A stretch of 64,000 nt of DNA from CAVQWT01 sp963810815 (lineage in GTDB: Bacteria; Pseudomonadota; Gammaproteobacteria; Burkholderiales; Casimicrobiaceae), in contig CAWEPB010000007.1 of the NCBI GenBank assembly GCA_963810815.1, positions 1,054,001 to 1,118,000 on the forward strand, written 5' to 3'. The translations under genes were made by a program, and so were the position numbers. The notes beneath the pieces were generated by a model. It ran no database searches. It was given only the letters and a program-made list of their open reading frames with translations, and had not been told where the DNA came from. Below, piece after piece: positions 56,072 to 64,000 of this stretch; the stretch's first letter is position 1; every line of letters begins with the position of its first letter.

Positions 56072-56578
56072 ATGCGGCGCATCCCGTTCTTCGGCTTCAT
56101 CGCGATGGTGGCGGTGACCGCGGCGACGATCGCCGCCACGTCGTCCGGTTTGCCGGATCCGGTGGCCACGCACTTCGGCGGCGGCGGGCGCGCCAACGGC
56201 TGGATGAGCCGCGACGGCTACGTCGCGTTCATGGCCGCGATGGCGGTCGGCCTGCCGCTGGTGATGTGGGTGTCGATGGCGTGGTTGCCGCGGGTCGCGC
56301 CCAGGCTCGTCAACATCCCCCACCGCGAGCAGTGGATGGCGGCGCCGCAGCGCGAGTTCGCCCTCGCCTCGCTGGCCGGATTCGGCGCCGGATTCGCCGC
56401 GCTGACCTCGGCGTTCCTGTGCGGGCTGCACCTGCTGATCGTCGCCGCCAACGAGACCGCGCCCGCCGCTCTGCCGCAGACGGGCTTCCTGTGGTTGCTG
56501 GGGCTCTTCCTCGGCGGCCTCGCCCTGCTGCTGGTCGCGCTGATGTGGCGCTTCCGGCGACTGCCCGGTCGCCGCTGA
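56072..56578 (+). CDS. DUF1648 integral membrane protein
   Basis: 168 residues with four predicted membrane helices. The family motif LPDPVATHFGGGGRANGW is near residues 28-46, followed by MSRDGYVAFMAAMAVGLPLVMW. DUF1648 also occurs in SdpI-type immunity proteins and next to YtrA-type regulators. It follows the SPFH gene by 18 bp. Function unknown. Confidence 0.85.
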   Translation: MRRIPFFGFIAMVAVTAATIAATSSGLPDPVATHFGGGGRANGWMSRDGYVAFMAAMAVGLPLVMWVSMAWLPRVAPRLVNIPHREQWMAAPQREFALASLAGFGAGFAALTSAFLCGLHLLIVAANETAPAALPQTGFLWLLGLFLGGLALLLVALMWRFRRLPGRR

Positions 56579-56793
56579 TGGCCGAGCGCAAGGCATTCCT
56601 GTTGCGGCTGGACCCGACGGTCTGGACGCAGCTCGAACGTCTGGCGCAATCCGAGCTGCGCAGCGTGAATGCGCAGATCGAATTCCTGCTGCGCGACGCC
56701 CTCGCCCGCCGCGTCCAGTCGCCTCGACCACGCACCGACCCTGGCTCCGACGATGCGGACAGTTCGGACAATTCGGGGTCAGGTCGAATTTAG
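56578..56793 (+). CDS. Small Arc/ribbon-helix-helix-like protein
   Basis: 71 residues; its ATG overlaps the DUF1648 stop (TGATG). Residues 1-45 fit a ribbon-helix-helix DNA-binding fold (KAFLLRLDPTVWTQLERLAQSELRSVNAQIEFLLRDAL), like Arc-type proteins often annotated in SPFH operons. The tail is a disordered Asp/Ser-rich stretch. Its last six or so codons and its stop are supplied by dispersed repeat copy 2. It may bind the palindrome upstream of the operon, but this is inference. Confidence 0.78.
   Translation: MAERKAFLLRLDPTVWTQLERLAQSELRSVNAQIEFLLRDALARRVQSPRPRTDPGSDDADSSDNSGSGRI
56771..56792 (-). repeat. Dispersed intergenic repeat, copy 2 (inverted)
   Basis: On the minus strand AAATTCGACCTGACCCCGAAT. 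It overlaps the 3' end and stop codon of the ribbon-helix-helix gene and faces copy 3, about 165 bp away, in opposite orientation. Confidence 0.7.
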
Positions 56794-56955
56794 ATCAAGG
56801 TGCCACCGGCGCTGCGCCGACGCCCTCGACCGCATCGATCATCGGCGATGCCTGCGCTCGCGACGATCGGCCACCTGGTCGATGGTGCCCGCGCGTCGAA
56901 ACGTGGGAGACTGTGACAAAGCGTGCCCATGCCCGCCATAGGGTCATGCTTCGGC

Positions 56956-56983
56956 AAAATTCGACCTGACCCCGAATCGGGGA
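56956..56983 (+). repeat. Dispersed intergenic repeat, copy 3
   Basis: AAAATTCGACCTGACCCC followed by the palindrome CCCCGA-A-TCGGGG. It is the most complete copy in the window. Confidence 0.7.
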
Positions 56984-57065
56984 CATCCGTGGACGAACGG
57001 CGGCCCACCGCGTAAACTCCGCGCCCAATTCGTGCCCCACCAAAAGTGAGTGCACGAGGCTCACC

Positions 57066-57082
57066 GGAACCCAATCGGTTCC
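57066..57082. promoter_or_regulatory. Inverted repeat upstream of the indolepyruvate oxidoreductase gene
   Basis: GGAACC and GGTTCC around a 5-base centre, 38 bp before the start codon. It could be an operator or a leader hairpin. Confidence 0.4.
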
Positions 57083-57119
57083 TGCGGCGCCCCAAAACAA
57101 AATTTTGCGGAGTTCCCCG

Positions 57120-60100
57120 ATGACCCCTGCCACCCCGGCGTTGCGCGCGGTCGACCTCGACGACAAGTACCAACTCGACTCCGGCCGCGTCTTCCTGACC
57201 GGTGCGCAGGCCCTCGTCCGGCTGCTGATGCTGCAGCGGCAGCGCGACGCGCTCGCCGGCCTCAATACCGCCGGATACGTTTCCGGGTACCGTGGCTCCC
57301 CGCTGGGCGGAGTCGACCAGTCGCTGTGGAAGGCGGCCAAGTTCCTCGAGCGCGAGCACATCCGCTTCCAGCCGGGCCTCAACGAAGACCTCGCCGCGAC
57401 GTCGATCTGGGGATCGCAGCAGGTCAACATGTTCCCGGGGGCGAAGTACGACGGCGTGTTCGCGATGTGGTACGGCAAGGGCCCCGGCGTCGACCGCTGC
57501 GGCGACGTGTTCAAGCACGCCAACTTCGCGGGCACGTCGAAGCACGGCGGCGTGCTCGTGCTCGCCGGCGACGACCACGCGGCCAAGTCGTCGACGCTGC
57601 CCCACCAGTCGGACCACCAGTTCTCCGCCGCGATGATGCCGGTGCTCTACCCGTCGAGCGTGCAGGAGATCCTCGACCTCGGCCTCCACGGCTGGGCGAT
57701 GAGCCGCTACTCGGGATGCTGGGTCGGCTTCAAGTGCGTCTCGGACACCGTCGAAAGCTCGGCCTCGGTTTCGGTCGACCCGAGCCTTCCGCGCATCATC
57801 GTCCCGACCGACTTTCCGCTGCCGCCGGACGGCCTGTCGATCCGGTGGCCCGACGCGTTCCTCGCGACCGAGGCGCGGATGCAGGACTTCAAGATCTACG
57901 CCGCGCTGCACTATGCCCGCATCAACCAGCTCAATCGCATCGTCATCGACAGCCCGCGACCCCAGCTCGGCATCATCACCAGCGGCAAGAGCTACATGGA
58001 CGTCCGCCAGGCGCTGGACGACCTGGGCCTCACCGAGCAGGAATGCGCCGACATCGGCATCCGCGTGTTCAAGGTCGCGATGCCCTGGCCGCTGGAGCCG
58101 GAAGGCGTCCGCCAGTTCGCCGAAGGGCTTTCCGAAATCCTCGTGGTCGAGGAAAAGCGCCAGGTCGTCGAGTACCAGCTCAAGGAGCAGCTCTACAACT
58201 GGCGCGACGACGTCCGCCCCCGCGTGGTCGGCAAGTTCGACGAAAAGGGCGAGTGGACCCGCCCGCACGGCGACTGGCTGCTGCCCGCCACCTCGGAGCT
58301 CACGCCGGCGATGATCGCCCGCGTCATCGCGCAGCGCATCGCGCACCTCGACCTGCACCCGCGCGTGGTCGAGCGGATCCGCCAGCGCGTCGACTGGATC
58401 AACGCCAAGGAAGCCGCGCTCGCCCGACCGAAGATCAGCCTCACGCGCCTGCCCTACTTCTGCTCGGGTTGCCCGCACAACACGTCGACCGTCGTCCCCG
58501 AGGGCAGCCGTGCCACTGCGGGGATCGGCTGCCACGTGATGGCGATCTGGATGGACCGCCGGACGTCGACGTTCACGCACATGGGCGGCGAGGGCGTGCC
58601 CTGGATCGGCCAGGCGCCGTTCACCGACGAGAAGCACATCTTCGCCAACCTCGGCGACGGCACCTACTACCACAGCGGTCTGCTCGCCATCCGCGCCGCG
58701 GTCGCCGCCGGCGTCAACATCACCTACAAGATCCTCTACAACGACGCCGTCGCGATGACCGGCGGCCAGCCGGTCGACGGCCCGATCTCGCCGCAGGACA
58801 TCGCGCGCCAGACGGCAGCCGAGGGCGTGACGAAGATCGTCGTCGTCAGCGACGAGCCGGACAAGTACCCGCCCGGCTATTTTTCGCCCGACATCGCGGT
58901 CCATCCGCGCGAGGAGCTCGACGCCGTCCAGCGGATGCTGCGCGAAACGACCGGCTGCACCATCCTGCTCTACGACCAGACCTGCGCGGCCGAGAAGCGC
59001 CGCCGCCGCAAGCGCGGCAAGTACCCGGACCCCGCCAGGCGCGTCGTCATCAACGAGCTCGTCTGCGAGGGCTGCGGCGACTGCGGCGTGCAGTCGAACT
59101 GCGTGTCGGTGGCGCCGCTGGAGACCGAGTTCGGCCGCAAGCGCACCATCGACCAGAGTTCGTGCAACAAGGACTTCTCGTGCATCCGCGGGTTCTGCCC
59201 GAGCTTCGTCACCGTCGAAGGCGGCACGCTCAGGAAGCCGGCGAAGGCGTCGGCCGCCAGCCTGCCCGAGCTGCCCGAGCCGGTCGCCGTCGCAGCGTCG
59301 GCGAAGCCGTACGGCATCCTCGTCACCGGCATCGGCGGCACCGGCGTGGTCACCATCGGCGCGCTGCTCGGCGTGGCCGCGCACCTCGAGGGCAAGGGCT
59401 GCTCGGTGCTCGACATGACCGGCCTCGCGCAGAAGAACGGCGCCGTCGTGTCGCACGTGCGCATCGCCGACCACCCCGACGCGCTGTACGCCACGCGCAT
59501 CGCTGCCGGGGAGGCGAAGCTGGTGCTGGCCTGCGACATCGTCACCGGCGTCGGCAACGAGGCGCTCGCCAAGATGCAGAAGGGCGTCACCCGCGCGCTG
59601 GTCAACACCGGGCTGGTGATGCCGGCGCAGTTCACGCGCGAACCCGACCTCCGGTTCCCGCTGGGGTCGATGGAGCAGGAGATCATGGACGCCGTCGCAC
59701 CGGGCGACGCCGAATTTCTCGACGCGTCGAAGCTCGCCACCGGACTGATGGGCGACTCGATCGCCACCAACCTGTTCATGGTCGGCTACGCGTACCAGCG
59801 CGGCCTCCTGCCGCTGACCGAGGCGTCGATCCTGCGCGCCATCGAGCTCAACGGCGCCGCCGTCGAGTCGAACAAGCAGAGCTTCCGCTGGGGACGGCTC
59901 GCCGCCGTCGATCCGGAGCGGGTGACCGCCGCGGCGATTCCGCAGGCGAAGCCCGAGTCGCAGCGCCTGTCCGCGACGATCGACGAGATCGTCGCCCGCC
60001 GCGTCGAGTTCCTGACCGCCTACCAGGATGCCGCGTATGCGAACGCCTACCGCGACCTGGTCGCGCGCGTCCGCGCGGCCGAGGCGAAGGCGATGCCCGG

Positions 60101-60653
60101 CATCACCGAGCTCACCGAGGCCGTCGCTCGCTACGACTTCAAGCTGCGCGCGATCAAGGACGAGTACGAGGTGGCGCGGCTGTACGCGGAGTCCGACTTC
60201 GCGGAGCGCATCGCCGCGCAGTTCGAGGGCGACTACAAGCTCACGTTCAATCTCGCCCCGCCGCTGCTGTCGAAGCCGGACCCGGTCACCGGCGTGCCGC
60301 GCAAGATGAACTTCGGCCCGTGGATGATGGGCGCCTTCCGCACGCTGGCGAAGCTGCGCCGGTTCCGCGGCGGCGCGCTCGACCTCTTCGGCCGGACCGC
60401 CGAACGGAAGATGGAGCGCGCGCTGATCGGCGAGTACGAGGCCACCGTCGAGGAACTCGTCGCCCACCTGCGCCCGGACAACCACGCGCTCGCCGTCGAG
60501 ATCGCGCAGGTGCCCGAGCACATCCGCGGTTACGGCCACGTGAAGGAGCGGCACGTGAAGGCGGCGAAGGAGAACGAGGCGGCGCTGCTGGCGCGGTTCC
60601 GCGCGCCGCGTGCGCCGGCGTCGACCGCGGCGCCGGTTCCGATCGCCGTCTGA
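57120..60653 (+). CDS. Indolepyruvate ferredoxin oxidoreductase, fused alpha-beta type
   Basis: 1177 residues from ATG 57120; a TTG 15 bp upstream is also in frame. The N-terminal part resembles the pyrimidine domain of 2-oxoacid:ferredoxin oxidoreductases (NTAGYVSGYRGSPLGGVDQ). The middle carries the thiamine diphosphate site (GIGCHVMAIWMDRR, NLGDGTYYHSG) and [4Fe-4S]-type cysteines at C649, C652, C655 and C661 with CNKDFSCIRGFCPSF. The C-terminal gamma-like domain starts at ILVTGIGGTGVVTIGALLG. These fused proteins oxidise aryl 2-oxoacids from aromatic or branched amino acids to acyl-CoA. In aerobic proteobacteria they are used in aromatic amino acid breakdown. It stands alone here. Confidence 0.92.
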   Translation: MTPATPALRAVDLDDKYQLDSGRVFLTGAQALVRLLMLQRQRDALAGLNTAGYVSGYRGSPLGGVDQSLWKAAKFLEREHIRFQPGLNEDLAATSIWGSQQVNMFPGAKYDGVFAMWYGKGPGVDRCGDVFKHANFAGTSKHGGVLVLAGDDHAAKSSTLPHQSDHQFSAAMMPVLYPSSVQEILDLGLHGWAMSRYSGCWVGFKCVSDTVESSASVSVDPSLPRIIVPTDFPLPPDGLSIRWPDAFLATEARMQDFKIYAALHYARINQLNRIVIDSPRPQLGIITSGKSYMDVRQALDDLGLTEQECADIGIRVFKVAMPWPLEPEGVRQFAEGLSEILVVEEKRQVVEYQLKEQLYNWRDDVRPRVVGKFDEKGEWTRPHGDWLLPATSELTPAMIARVIAQRIAHLDLHPRVVERIRQRVDWINAKEAALARPKISLTRLPYFCSGCPHNTSTVVPEGSRATAGIGCHVMAIWMDRRTSTFTHMGGEGVPWIGQAPFTDEKHIFANLGDGTYYHSGLLAIRAAVAAGVNITYKILYNDAVAMTGGQPVDGPISPQDIARQTAAEGVTKIVVVSDEPDKYPPGYFSPDIAVHPREELDAVQRMLRETTGCTILLYDQTCAAEKRRRRKRGKYPDPARRVVINELVCEGCGDCGVQSNCVSVAPLETEFGRKRTIDQSSCNKDFSCIRGFCPSFVTVEGGTLRKPAKASAASLPELPEPVAVAASAKPYGILVTGIGGTGVVTIGALLGVAAHLEGKGCSVLDMTGLAQKNGAVVSHVRIADHPDALYATRIAAGEAKLVLACDIVTGVGNEALAKMQKGVTRALVNTGLVMPAQFTREPDLRFPLGSMEQEIMDAVAPGDAEFLDASKLATGLMGDSIATNLFMVGYAYQRGLLPLTEASILRAIELNGAAVESNKQSFRWGRLAAVDPERVTAAAIPQAKPESQRLSATIDEIVARRVEFLTAYQDAAYANAYRDLVARVRAAEAKAMPGITELTEAVARYDFKLRAIKDEYEVARLYAESDFAERIAAQFEGDYKLTFNLAPPLLSKPDPVTGVPRKMNFGPWMMGAFRTLAKLRRFRGGALDLFGRTAERKMERALIGEYEATVEELVAHLRPDNHALAVEIAQVPEHIRGYGHVKERHVKAAKENEAALLARFRAPRAPASTAAPVPIAV

Positions 60654-60751
60654 GCTCCCCGCCCCGGTCGACGCGACCCGCGATCGACCGCCCCGAGTCC
60701 ACCCCCGCAGCCGCGCTAGAATGCGCGGCTGTGTCTTTCCCCGGATGCCCT

Positions 60752-63034
60752 ATGGACTTCGCTTCGTTCGTCGTTCGTCTCCTCCACGCTCGGCATCGGC
60801 GCAGCCGATGCGCCGACACCCCCCGCCGCTCGCGCCCCGCCGGGGTCCGCCGGCTGCACGGCTTCGGTGTGGCGGCAGCCGGCGCCCTGGTCGCCCCCCT
60901 CGCCCTCGCCGCGTCGTTCCTCGGCGTCGACGTGCCGCCGCCGCTGCCGGCGAACAACGTCGTCGACACCTACTGGAACACGCCGGTCGACGATCCGTAC
61001 CGGTTCCTCGAGGACACCCGGGATCCGGCGGTGCAGGCGTGGATGAAGACGCAGGCCGATGCCACCGAGGCGATCCTCGCCCGGCTGCCGGTGCGCACCG
61101 AACTGCGCGCGCGGCTGGCCGAGATCGACGACGCGGTGCCGACGGTCGTGCGCAGCGTCGAACGCACGTCGTCGGGCCGGTGGTTCTTCCTGCGCCGCAA
61201 CGCGGGCGAGAACCAGTTCAAGCTGGTGCGCCGCGATGCGCTGACCGGCGAGGACGTCGTGCTGGTCGACCCGGACGCGCTGCAGAAGGCGACCGGCAAG
61301 CCGCACGCGATCGGGGGCTACTCGCCGTCGCCCGACGGCAGGCGGGTCGCGTTCTCGATTTCCGCTGGCGGGACCGAGATCGGTTCGCTGCAGGTACTGG
61401 ACGCGGGGACCGGCAAGGCGATCGACACGCCGATCGAAGGCATCCGTGGCAGCGGCGGCGTGAGCTGGCTCGCGGACGGCAGCGGCTTTTTCTACACGCG
61501 GCTGCGCCAGGATTGGGCCACCGTCCCGGCGACCGAGCGCTTTCTCGACAACCTGCGCTACTTCCATGCGCTGGGCGCGGCCGCGCCGGACCGGGCGGTC
61601 TTCGGACCTGGGCTCGACCCGGCCGTCGTGATTCCGCGCACGGCGAGCGGCTACGTGGCCCCCGTCAAGGGGACGAAGCTCGCCGCGGCGCTCGTCGTCG
61701 ATGGCGTCAGGCGCGAAGTCTCGCTGTACGTGGCCGACCTCGCCGCCGTGCTCGACGGCAAGGCGCAATGGCAGCGGGTGTTCGGCGAGGACGCGAAGGT
61801 CGTCGGCGTGACCTCCGCCGGCGGGTGGCTGTATCTCAAGACGTCCGCCGACGCGCCCCGCTACAAGGTCCTGCGGCTGCCGCTCACCGCGCTCGACCTG
61901 AGCCGAGCCGAGACGGTGCTCCCCGCCGGCGACGACGTCGTCGTGGAGATCGGCGCGGCAAAGGACGCGCTGTACGTCACGCAGCGCCAGGGTCCGCTGA
62001 CGCGCCTGCTGCGCGTGCCGCATGCGAAGGAGATCCGGCCCACGGCGGTGGCGTTGCCGTTTTCCGGCCACGTCGAGCTGGGCTTCACCGACGCCGACCA
62101 GGACGGCGCGGTGTTCGAGCTCGGCAGCTGGATCCGCTCGTCCCGGTTCCACGATTACGATCCGTCGGAGTCGAAGGTCGCGCTGCTGCCGTTCGAGCCG
62201 CCGGGCCGGTTCGACGCCCCGGAAGGACTGGTCGCGCGCGAGGTCCGCGTCAGGAGCCACGACGGCGTCGAGGTTCCGGCGTCGATCGTCATGCGCGCCG
62301 ACACGAAGCTCGACGGCAGCAACCCGACGATCCTTTACGGCTACGGCGCGTACGGCACGACCGAGGATCCCGGCTGGAGTCCGCGCCTCCTGGCGTGGCT
62401 GGACCGTGGCGGCGTGTTCGTCATCGCGCACGTGCGCGGCGGCGGGGTCTTCGGCGACGCCTGGCATCGCGCCGGCCAGAAGACGACCAAGCCCAATACC
62501 TGGAAGGACGGGATCGCGGTGGCCGAGTGGCTGGTGGCGCAGAAGTACACGTCCCCCGGCAAGCTCGCCGTGATGGGCGGCAGCGCCGGCGGCATTTTCG
62601 TCGGCCGGGCGATGACGGCGCGACCGGATCTCTTCGCCGCGGCCGTCATCTCCGTCGGCAACACCGATCTGGTGCGCTCCGAGACGCGCGCCAATGGGGT
62701 CGGCAACATTCCCGAGTACGGCACCGTCAAGCGCGAGGACGAGTTCCGCGCGCTGCTGGAGATGAGCCCGTATGCGTCGATCCGCGACGGCGTCAAATAC
62801 CCGGCGGCGCTGTTCGAGCACGGCGCCAACGACACCCGCGTCGACGTGTGGATGTCGTTGAAGACGGCGTCGCGGCTCGCCGCCGCGACCGCCAGCGACC
62901 GGCCGGTGCTGCTGCGGCTGGAGTACGACGGCGGCCACGGCGTCGGCGGCACCCGGATGCAGGGGCAGCTGCGCACCGCTGACCGCTGGGCGTTCCTGCT
63001 GTGGCAGTTCGGCCTCGCCAAGCCGGCGCCGTAG
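60752..63034 (+). CDS. Prolyl oligopeptidase family serine peptidase (S9A)
   Basis: 760 residues from ATG 60752. An N-terminal basic stretch and a hydrophobic segment (FGVAAAGALVAPLALAASF) form a signal peptide or anchor, so it is probably exported. The seven-bladed propeller opens with DPYRFLEDTRDPAVQAWM. The catalytic alpha/beta-hydrolase triad is S611 (GGSAGG), D694 (GANDTRVD) and H729 (GGHG). It cleaves short proline-containing peptides. Dispersed repeat copy 4 follows its stop. Confidence 0.92.
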   Translation: MDFASFVVRLLHARHRRSRCADTPRRSRPAGVRRLHGFGVAAAGALVAPLALAASFLGVDVPPPLPANNVVDTYWNTPVDDPYRFLEDTRDPAVQAWMKTQADATEAILARLPVRTELRARLAEIDDAVPTVVRSVERTSSGRWFFLRRNAGENQFKLVRRDALTGEDVVLVDPDALQKATGKPHAIGGYSPSPDGRRVAFSISAGGTEIGSLQVLDAGTGKAIDTPIEGIRGSGGVSWLADGSGFFYTRLRQDWATVPATERFLDNLRYFHALGAAAPDRAVFGPGLDPAVVIPRTASGYVAPVKGTKLAAALVVDGVRREVSLYVADLAAVLDGKAQWQRVFGEDAKVVGVTSAGGWLYLKTSADAPRYKVLRLPLTALDLSRAETVLPAGDDVVVEIGAAKDALYVTQRQGPLTRLLRVPHAKEIRPTAVALPFSGHVELGFTDADQDGAVFELGSWIRSSRFHDYDPSESKVALLPFEPPGRFDAPEGLVAREVRVRSHDGVEVPASIVMRADTKLDGSNPTILYGYGAYGTTEDPGWSPRLLAWLDRGGVFVIAHVRGGGVFGDAWHRAGQKTTKPNTWKDGIAVAEWLVAQKYTSPGKLAVMGGSAGGIFVGRAMTARPDLFAAAVISVGNTDLVRSETRANGVGNIPEYGTVKREDEFRALLEMSPYASIRDGVKYPAALFEHGANDTRVDVWMSLKTASRLAAATASDRPVLLRLEYDGGHGVGGTRMQGQLRTADRWAFLLWQFGLAKPAP

Positions 63035-63057
63035 ACCGCGAGCGGACGCCGGTCGCA

Positions 63058-63083
63058 CCCGACATCGGGGTCAGGTTGAATTT
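63058..63083 (-). repeat. Dispersed intergenic repeat, copy 4 (inverted)
   Basis: On the minus strand AAAATTCAACCTGACCCC followed by CCCGA-TG-TCGGG. It lies 24 bp after the prolyl oligopeptidase stop. The rest of the 230-bp gap to the next gene shows nothing further. Confidence 0.7.
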
Positions 63084-63264
63084 TGGTGAAGTGGAGGCAA
63101 GTGCCCGGTCGCGAGAGACAGCAGTCGCACTGTACGACCGAGCCGCCGGATCGGCCATCCGCCGTACGGACGAAGGCCGGTTGCGCCGCCACCCACCACG
63201 ACTCGAGGGCCGATGCGCGGCGGGATCGCGCTAACATGGCGGATCTCTTCCACGGAATCCCGCC

Positions 63265-64000
63265 ATGACTCACCTCTTCTCCCTGTCCGGCCGCGTCGCG
63301 CTCGTCACCGGGGCGTACCGGGGCCTTGGCTACGCCATTGCCCGCGGCCTGGCGCGCGCCGGCGCCGCCGTCATCCTGAACGGTCGCAAGCCGGACGCGC
63401 TGGCCGCCGCCGCCCGATCGCTCGCCGACGAGGGCTTGGCCGCGGGCACCGCCGTGTTCGACGTCACCGACAGCGCCGCTGCGCGAGCGGCCGTTGCGGT
63501 GATCGCGGCGGAACGCGGCGGCGTCGACATCCTGGTCAACAACGCGGGGATCCAGCGACGGCATCCGATGGTGGATTTCCCCGAGAGCGAATGGAACGAG
63601 ATAATCGCGACCAACCTGACCGCGCCGTTCCTGGTCTCGCAGGCCGTGCTGCCGGGCATGATCGAGCGCCGCCGCGGCAAGATCATCCACATTGCGTCGC
63701 TGATGAGCGAGCTCGCGCGGCCGACGGTGATTCCCTACACCGCGGCGAAGGGCGGCGTGCGTCAGCTCACGCGCGGGATGGCCGTCGAACTTGCACCGCA
63801 CAACGTACAGGTGAACGCGATTGCGCCAGGCTACTTTGCGACCGAGATGAACCGGGCGCTGCTCGACAACGCGGAGTTCGACGCCTGGGTCAAGAAGCGC
63901 ACCCCCGCCGGTCGTTGGGGTCAGCCGGACGAAATCGCCGGTCTCGCGGTGTTTCTCGCGTCGTCGGCTGCCGACTACATGACCGGGCAGATGCTCGTCA
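63265..64000 (+). CDS. SDR oxidoreductase, gluconate 5-dehydrogenase-like (3' truncated by window)
   Basis: At least 245 residues from ATG 63265, with no stop before the window ends. Classical SDR: TGAYRGLGYAIARGLARAG, ILVNNAGIQRRHPM, Ser in IHIASLMSELARPT and Tyr-Lys in IPYTAAKGGVRQLTRGMA, then NAIAPGYFATEMN. The GIQRRHPM segment and overall layout fit the gluconate 5-dehydrogenase (IdnO) group, but many SDRs share it. Only a few residues are missing at the end. Confidence 0.85.
   Translation, partial: MTHLFSLSGRVALVTGAYRGLGYAIARGLARAGAAVILNGRKPDALAAAARSLADEGLAAGTAVFDVTDSAAARAAVAVIAAERGGVDILVNNAGIQRRHPMVDFPESEWNEIIATNLTAPFLVSQAVLPGMIERRRGKIIHIASLMSELARPTVIPYTAAKGGVRQLTRGMAVELAPHNVQVNAIAPGYFATEMNRALLDNAEFDAWVKKRTPAGRWGQPDEIAGLAVFLASSAADYMTGQMLV

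Larger units (their letters stand above)
56794..57119. other. Gap between the SPFH operon and indolepyruvate oxidoreductase gene
   Basis: 326 bp with no gene. It holds repeat copy 3, facing copy 2 at the left edge, and a 17-bp inverted repeat (57066-57082). The last 30 bp before the ior start are AT-rich (AAAACAAAATTTT). Confidence 0.6.

Noticed and set aside
56790..60554. A 1254-codon minus-strand frame
   Set aside because: Shadow of the indolepyruvate oxidoreductase gene, with no recognisable domain.
57050..63034. A 1994-codon plus-strand frame
   Set aside because: Its first two-thirds is an out-of-frame reading of the indolepyruvate oxidoreductase. Only the part from 60752 is a real gene (prolyl oligopeptidase).

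Overview
This is a very GC-rich, densely packed stretch of chromosome (about two-thirds G+C by eye) from a betaproteobacterium, most likely Burkholderiales-like. The evidence is gene order: the rpoE-rseA-rseB-mucD-glutaredoxin-lepA-lepB-DUF4845-rnc-era-recO-pdxJ-nagZ block, and the acnA / mdh / GntR / sdhCDAB-sdhE-gltA / sucA-sucB-lpdA / zapE block. No prophage, IS, CRISPR, rRNA or tRNA was seen.

Layout. (1) 1-6.5 kb, plus strand: the end of a GcvT-fold C1 gene, an NAD-linked molybdenum formate dehydrogenase with its NuoE- and NuoF-like parts fused, and an IclR regulator. (2) 6.6-17.9 kb, minus strand: an envelope-stress sigma factor operon running into a translation, RNA-processing and repair operon with several 4-base start/stop overlaps. 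(3) 18.1-25.2 kb, minus strand: asparaginase, propionyl-CoA synthetase, a quinone-oxidoreductase-like protein, ZapE and E3. (4) 25.2-42.7 kb: a near-complete TCA cluster, with sucA-sucB-lpdA, gltA, sdhE and sdhBADC on the minus strand, and mdh, a CitE-like lyase, prpD, a DUF3617 protein and acnA on the plus strand. A GntR regulator sits in the middle. Between gntR and mdh are two divergent sigma70-like promoters flanking an inverted-repeat operator candidate. (5) 42.7-50.6 kb: transporters, an alanine-rich lipoprotein with a clear terminator, an orphan ParA ATPase, TtcA, a 770-bp palindrome-rich non-coding region, a GST, an atypical SDR and an MFS transporter. (6) 50.8-64 kb, plus strand: MsrB, a QseBC-like two-component system followed by a second Do-like protease, an SPFH / DUF1648 / ribbon-helix-helix operon with its own operator-like palindrome, a fused indolepyruvate ferredoxin oxidoreductase, a prolyl oligopeptidase and the start of an SDR.

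Points of interest: sucB and lpdA are each broken by a single frameshift with the same net effect. A dispersed repeat (core AAAATTCRACCTGACCCC followed by a short palindrome) occurs four times, once forming the last codons of a gene. The ttcA-gst gap holds two large nested palindromes sharing a GTGGGTT loop, plus two tandem repeats. The formate dehydrogenase alpha subunit lacks the cysteines of the His-ligated Fe-S cluster normally found in its N-terminal NuoG-like region. All assignments come from reading translated sequence and motifs; no database search was run.
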